From assembly GCA_003022745.1 (NCBI GenBank), contig PXSU01000126.1, forward strand, positions 1 to 19,328: 19,328 nucleotides of DNA, in the 5' to 3' direction. The translations under genes and the position numbers were made by a program. The stretch comes from Halobacteriales archaeon SW_9_67_25. GTDB taxonomy: Archaea; Halobacteriota; Halobacteria; Halobacteriales; Haloarculaceae. Positions 15,799-19,328 of the stretch are shown one piece after another (the stretch's first letter is position 1; each line of letters starts with the position of its first letter). The notes beneath the pieces were generated by a model. That model was not told where the DNA came from and searched no databases. It saw nothing but the letters and a program-made list of their open reading frames with translations.

Positions 15799-17043
15799 TC
15801 AGCTACTCGGTGCCCGGTTGACGACCGCCACGTCGTAGTCCCGGCCGGCGATGGCGTCAACGACCCGCCCTGCGTGGTCGGCCCCGCCGGTTTCGACCTC
15901 GAAGACGAGGTAGGCCTCGCCGATGTCGAGGTCGTCGATAGCGCGGTCGTGTCGCACGGCATGAATGTTGGCCCCCTGATCGCTGATGATGCCCGAGAGT
16001 TCGTCCATCTTCCCCGGTTCGTCGCGGATGCGTACCCGGAGCCGGATGATCTGCTCGCGCCGTGTCAGCGCGTGGATGAGGACCGTCCGCAGCATCGTCA
16101 TATCGAGGTTGCCGCCACAGAGCAACGGCATCACGGACTTGCCGGTCACGTCGAGGTCCCCACAGAGGAGGGCGGCGACCGAGGCCGCACCGGCGCCCTC
16201 GACGACCTGTTTCGCCCGCTCCATCAACAGGAGAATGGCGTCGGCGATCTCGCCGTTCGTGACCGTCACCACCTCGTCGACGTGCCGGTCGATGATGCCG
16301 AGCGTCAGCCCGGAGACGCCGCCGGTCGCGATGCCGTCGGCGATAGTATCCACGGAGTCGAGGGTGATCGGCTCCCCCTTGGCGAGGCTGTCGGCGACGG
16401 TCGCGGCCCCCTCGGCCTGGACGCCGACGATGCGCGTTCCGGGACTGTGTTCGGCAAAGGCGGTGGCGACACCGCTGATCAGCCCACCCCCGCCGATGGG
16501 GACGATGACGGTGTCGATGTCCGGGGCGTCCTCGCACATCTCGACGCCCAGGGTTCCCTGGCCGGCGACGATGGCGGGGTCGTCGAAGGCGTGGATGAAC
16601 TCGGCGTCCGTCTCCGCGACCAGCTCGCGGGCGAATTCCATGGCAGCCTGGAAGTCCCGCCCCACGAGTTCCACGGACGCACCGTACCCGCGCGTTGCCT
16701 CGACTTTCGCCTGTGGGGCGGTCTTGGGCATGACGATCGTCGAGTCGACGCCGAGCGTTGTCGCCGCGAGGGCGACCCCCTGGGCGTGATTGCCCGCACT
16801 CGCCGCGACCACGTGGTCGAGGTCACCCTCCTCCAGGCGTTTGGCGACCGTGTTGTACGCGCCGCGTGGCTTGAACGACCCCGTCCACTGGAGGTGCTCC
16901 ATCTTCAGACGGACCGACGCTGCGCCCGTCTTGCCTTCGAGGGTCGTACTGCGGTCGACCGGCGTCTCCCTGACGACGCTCGGGTCGTCGAGTCGCGCGA
17001 GGGCGGCCTCGATGTCGCCGTAGTCGACTCCGGGTTCACCCAT
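15799..17043 (-). CDS. ilvA: Threonine/serine dehydratase with ACT domain
   Basis: A PLP enzyme of 414 residues that deaminates threonine to 2-oxobutyrate, or serine to pyruvate. SFKPRGAYN places the PLP lysine at K58; SAGNHAQG and the PLP-phosphate loop GGGGLISG follow in order. The C-terminal 80 residues, from about REQIIRLRVRIRDEPG, form an ACT domain as in the catabolic or short biosynthetic dehydratases, which may bind an amino-acid effector. The start at 17043 is preferred because TCAAAAG/CTTTTGA at 17066-17072 lies 27 nt upstream, consistent with a leaderless mRNA. It diverges from the aminotransferase operon across a 250-nt AT-rich spacer. In this neighbourhood a serine-to-pyruvate step after betaine breakdown is possible, but isoleucine synthesis is an equally good reading. 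Confidence 0.92.
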   Translation of the reverse strand: MGEPGVDYGDIEAALARLDDPSVVRETPVDRSTTLEGKTGAASVRLKMEHLQWTGSFKPRGAYNTVAKRLEEGDLDHVVAASAGNHAQGVALAATTLGVDSTIVMPKTAPQAKVEATRGYGASVELVGRDFQAAMEFARELVAETDAEFIHAFDDPAIVAGQGTLGVEMCEDAPDIDTVIVPIGGGGLISGVATAFAEHSPGTRIVGVQAEGAATVADSLAKGEPITLDSVDTIADGIATGGVSGLTLGIIDRHVDEVVTVTNGEIADAILLLMERAKQVVEGAGAASVAALLCGDLDVTGKSVMPLLCGGNLDMTMLRTVLIHALTRREQIIRLRVRIRDEPGKMDELSGIISDQGANIHAVRHDRAIDDLDIGEAYLVFEVETGGADHAGRVVDAIAGRDYDVAVVNRAPSS

Positions 17044-17065
17044 GGCTGTCTTTCGAGAGGGGCAG

Positions 17066-17072
17066 TCAAAAG
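17066..17072 (-). promoter_or_regulatory. TATA-like box for the dehydratase gene
   Basis: CTTTTGA on the minus strand is centred about 26 nt before the ATG at 17043, supporting that start and a leaderless transcript. A second, stronger A/T tract (TATATATTTTTTGATATT on the minus strand, about 17131-17150) could drive a longer transcript. Confidence 0.4.
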
Positions 17073-17190
17073 GAACCGGTCCGTGCCTCTCGACCGGGCG
17101 TGCCAGGCGGACGGCAGCTACCGGGACACAGAATATCAAAAAATATATAACACGAGTTTGAGTGCGGGAAACGAGAGCCGAAGGCAACCG

Positions 17191-17196
17191 TTATTA
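17191..17196 (+). promoter_or_regulatory. TATA-like box for the aminotransferase operon
   Basis: TTATTA predicts transcription starting near 17221. That coincides with a GTG that opens a 25-codon frame ending in an ATGA overlap with the aminotransferase start. Confidence 0.4.
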
Positions 17197-17220
17197 GGAA
17201 TCTGTCTGCCTGACTAAACA

Positions 17221-17298
17221 GTGGCAATGACAGGCACTACACGGCACAGCGAGAGTTGCACAGACACGCCGGCCGCGTGCGGGGGTCCGGTCCGATGA
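17221..17298 (+). CDS. Possible 25-residue leader peptide (uORF)
   Basis: A short frame opens with GTG at 17221 (an in-frame ATG follows at 17227) and stops at 17296-17298, so its TGA overlaps the aminotransferase ATG as ATGA. A TATA-like box lies 27 nt before the GTG, so translation could begin leaderless and be coupled to the next gene. The peptide is rich in threonine (5 of 25) and has two cysteines. It has no membrane segment. Chance occurrence is possible in GC-rich DNA, hence the low confidence. Confidence 0.3.
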   Translation: MAMTGTTRHSESCTDTPAACGGPVR

Positions 17299-18458
17299 AC
17301 GACGACCAGTTCGCGGAACGGGTCAACGCGGTCGAACCCGCCGCCCCATTCGTCATCACGGACCTCGTCTCGGAGCTACAGGAGCAGGGTCGGGACATCA
17401 TCGACCTGAGCGTCGGCCAGCCCGACTTCGAGACGCCGCCGGACATCCTCGAGGCCACCCACGAGGCCCTCGACGCTGGCCACACCACGTACACGCCCTC
17501 GAACGGCATCCCGAAGCTCCGGCGGGCGGCAGCCTCGTACCTCAACGAGCGCCACGGCCTCGACTACGGGCCGGAGAACATCATGGCGACGCCGGGCGGG
17601 AAGATGGCCCTCTACGAGAGCGTCCAGGCCCTGGTCGACGACGGTGACGAGGTCATCGTCTTCGACCCGGTGTGGTCGTCCTACGAGCCGATGGTGAAAC
17701 TCGCGGGCGGCGAGGCGGTCCACGTGGACCTCTCGCCCCACGATTTCCACCTCGAACCCGCGCTGGACGAACTCGCGGCGGCGATCACCGACGACACGGC
17801 GCTGATCATGCTGAACTCGCCGGTCAACCCCAGCGGGATGGTCTTCTCCGAGGCTGCCTTCGAGGGCGTCCGGGACCTCGCGGTCGACCACGACCTCGCC
17901 GTGATCTCCGACGAGATCTACAAGGAGCTCATCTTCGAGGGCGACCAGCCCAGCCTCGCTGCGATGGACGGGATGTTCGAGCGGACCGTCACCATCAACG
18001 GCGTCTCGAAGACCTACTCGATGACGGGCTACCGGCTGGGAATCATGGCCGCGCCGACCGACCACACGACGATGGCCGGCCGGGTTCACAGCCACGCCGT
18101 CTCGTGTGCGGTCAACTTCGCCCAGCACGCTGCCGCCTACGCCCTCTCGGAGGCCGATACCGACGCCATCGTCGACAACATGCTGGGGACCTTCGAGCGC
18201 CGCAAGGAGGTGCTCGTGGACCTGTTCGCAGAGCGGGGCGCCGAGATCGCCGAACCGGAGTCGGCCTTCTACGCGATGTTCCCCATCGACGCCGAGGACG
18301 ACATGCAGTGGTGCAAGGACGCGGCACGGGAGGCCGGCGTCGGCCTCGTGCCGGGTGAGGCGTTCAACACGCCCGGCTACGTCCGCGTCTCGCTGGTCGA
18401 CACCGAGGAGCGCATCCGCGAGGCCGTCGACCGCCTCGCAACGGAGGGGTTCATCTGA
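17295..18458 (+). CDS. Class I/II PLP-dependent aminotransferase
   Basis: A 387-residue fold-type I aminotransferase of the aspartate aminotransferase superfamily. Landmarks in order are SVGQPDFETP, TYTPSNGIPKLRRA, ATPGGKMALYE, NSPVNPSG, ISDEIYKEL, the PLP-binding lysine K239 in NGVSKTYSMTGYRLG, and a C-terminal GYVRVSL whose Arg would bind the substrate carboxylate. It transfers amino groups between an amino acid and a 2-oxo acid; the substrate cannot be read from sequence. The ATG at 17295 overlaps the stop of a short upstream frame. Its own TGA overlaps the ATG of the next gene (TGATG), so the two products are likely translated together. Pairing with a hydroxyacid dehydrogenase suggests glyoxylate, hydroxypyruvate or related 2-oxo acid metabolism. 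Confidence 0.92.
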   Translation: MNDDQFAERVNAVEPAAPFVITDLVSELQEQGRDIIDLSVGQPDFETPPDILEATHEALDAGHTTYTPSNGIPKLRRAAASYLNERHGLDYGPENIMATPGGKMALYESVQALVDDGDEVIVFDPVWSSYEPMVKLAGGEAVHVDLSPHDFHLEPALDELAAAITDDTALIMLNSPVNPSGMVFSEAAFEGVRDLAVDHDLAVISDEIYKELIFEGDQPSLAAMDGMFERTVTINGVSKTYSMTGYRLGIMAAPTDHTTMAGRVHSHAVSCAVNFAQHAAAYALSEADTDAIVDNMLGTFERRKEVLVDLFAERGAEIAEPESAFYAMFPIDAEDDMQWCKDAAREAGVGLVPGEAFNTPGYVRVSLVDTEERIREAVDRLATEGFI

Positions 18459-19328
18459 TGAGCGACCCCGTCGTCTACGTCACCCGCGAGATTCCCCAGG
18501 CGGGCCTGGACCTCGTCGAACCCGAGACCGAGATGCACGTCTGGGACGGCAAACTCCCGCCCGGGAAGGACCACATCATCGAGCGACTCGAGGAACTGGA
18601 GGCCGACGGGCTGCTCTGTCTGCTGACCGACGAGACCGACGGCGAGGTCATGGACGCATCACCGAACCTCGATGTTGTCAGCACGTTCTCTGTCGGGTAC
18701 GACCACGTCGACATCGAGGCGGCCATGGAGCGGGACATCCCGGTCGGACACACGCCCGGCGTCCTCTCGGACACGACCGGCGACTTCGCGTGGGCGCTGC
18801 TGATGACGACCGCCCGCCGGACCGTCGAGGGCAACGATTACGTCCTGGCCGACGAGTGGGAGACCTGGGGGCCGAAACTGCTGACCGGCCCCGATGTCTC
18901 CGGCGCGACGCTCGGCATCGTGGGCCTGGGCAACATCGGTTCGACGGTCGCCCAGCGGACTGCCGGCTTCGACATGGAGGTCCTCTACACGGACGCCAAG
19001 CGCCAGGAGGACATCGAGGCGGACCTCGCGGAGTACGGCGTCGACGCCCAGTTCGTCGACAAGGACGAACTGCTCGAACGCAGCGACTTCGTCACCCTGC
19101 ACGTCCCGCTGCTGGACGCGACCCGCCACTGGATCGGCGAGGACGAACTCCGCGCGATGAAGGACAGCGCCGTCCTCGTCAACACCAGCCGCGGCCCCGT
19201 GGTCGACACGGAAGCCTTGGACACAGCGCTGGAGGAGGACTGGATCGAGCGAGCTGGCCTGGACGTGACCGACCCCGAGCCGCTCCCGGGCGACCACGAG
19301 ATCACGCGGCACGTGCCGGAGAAACTGG
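18458..19328 (+). CDS. D-2-hydroxyacid dehydrogenase (glyoxylate/hydroxypyruvate reductase-like), 3' end off window
   Basis: The first 290 residues are visible; the gene runs off the right edge. It belongs to the NAD(P)-dependent D-isomer 2-hydroxyacid dehydrogenases. The sequence shows FSVGYDHVDIEAA, the dinucleotide loop GLGNIG at 156-161, the catalytic Arg245 in NTSRGPVVD and the catalytic Glu274 in TDPEP. The catalytic His is expected just past the edge. Family length is about 310-330, so only some 20-40 residues are missing. Glyoxylate or hydroxypyruvate reductase activity is the most common role for this subgroup, but phosphoglycerate or other 2-oxo acid substrates remain possible. The start codon overlaps the aminotransferase stop by one base, indicating an operon. 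Confidence 0.9.
   Translation, partial: MSDPVVYVTREIPQAGLDLVEPETEMHVWDGKLPPGKDHIIERLEELEADGLLCLLTDETDGEVMDASPNLDVVSTFSVGYDHVDIEAAMERDIPVGHTPGVLSDTTGDFAWALLMTTARRTVEGNDYVLADEWETWGPKLLTGPDVSGATLGIVGLGNIGSTVAQRTAGFDMEVLYTDAKRQEDIEADLAEYGVDAQFVDKDELLERSDFVTLHVPLLDATRHWIGEDELRAMKDSAVLVNTSRGPVVDTEALDTALEEDWIERAGLDVTDPEPLPGDHEITRHVPEKL

Overview
The window reads as haloarchaeal chromosomal DNA. It is GC-rich, its proteins are acidic, and most start codons sit about 27 nt downstream of a TATA-like box with no leader, which is the usual haloarchaeal arrangement. A FolC-FolP fusion and a group of small conserved haloarchaeal membrane and zinc-ribbon proteins support this. I see no tRNA, rRNA, CRISPR array, insertion sequence or phage gene.

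Layout. (1) 1-7633 is a folate and one-carbon block. It holds a dimethylglycine/sarcosine dehydrogenase-like flavoprotein (minus strand, cut by the left edge), a FolC-linker-FolP folate synthesis fusion (minus), a non-pyrrolysine MttB-family methyltransferase (plus) and formate-tetrahydrofolate ligase (plus, frame-disrupted). (2) 7671-9548 is a divergent BCCT transporter (minus). (3) 9606-11518 holds a potassium channel with an RCK domain (minus, damaged by an internal deletion) and a divergent universal stress protein (plus). (4) 11570-13505 holds small proteins: a membrane peptide and a double zinc-ribbon protein (minus), then three small membrane proteins (plus), one of which lacks a normal start codon. 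(5) 13648-15447 is a canonical BetP-like BCCT transporter (minus). (6) 15799-19328 holds threonine/serine dehydratase with an ACT domain (minus), then a class I aminotransferase overlapping a D-2-hydroxyacid dehydrogenase (plus, cut by the right edge).

How the genes may work together (inference). The set resembles a route for taking up and breaking down methylated amines such as glycine betaine. BCCT carriers would import the substrate, the MttB homologue could remove the first methyl group, and the dehydrogenase would oxidise dimethylglycine or sarcosine with transfer of the methyl carbon to tetrahydrofolate. FolC-FolP would supply the folate and formate-THF ligase would balance the C1 pool. 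The dehydratase, aminotransferase and hydroxyacid dehydrogenase could process the resulting glycine, serine or hydroxypyruvate. No corrinoid protein or corrinoid methyltransferase partner is visible in the window.

Caution: three genes carry lesions (two compensating indels in formate-THF ligase, a deletion plus frameshift in the channel, and a missing start codon in a 77-residue protein). These could be real pseudogenization or consensus-sequence errors.
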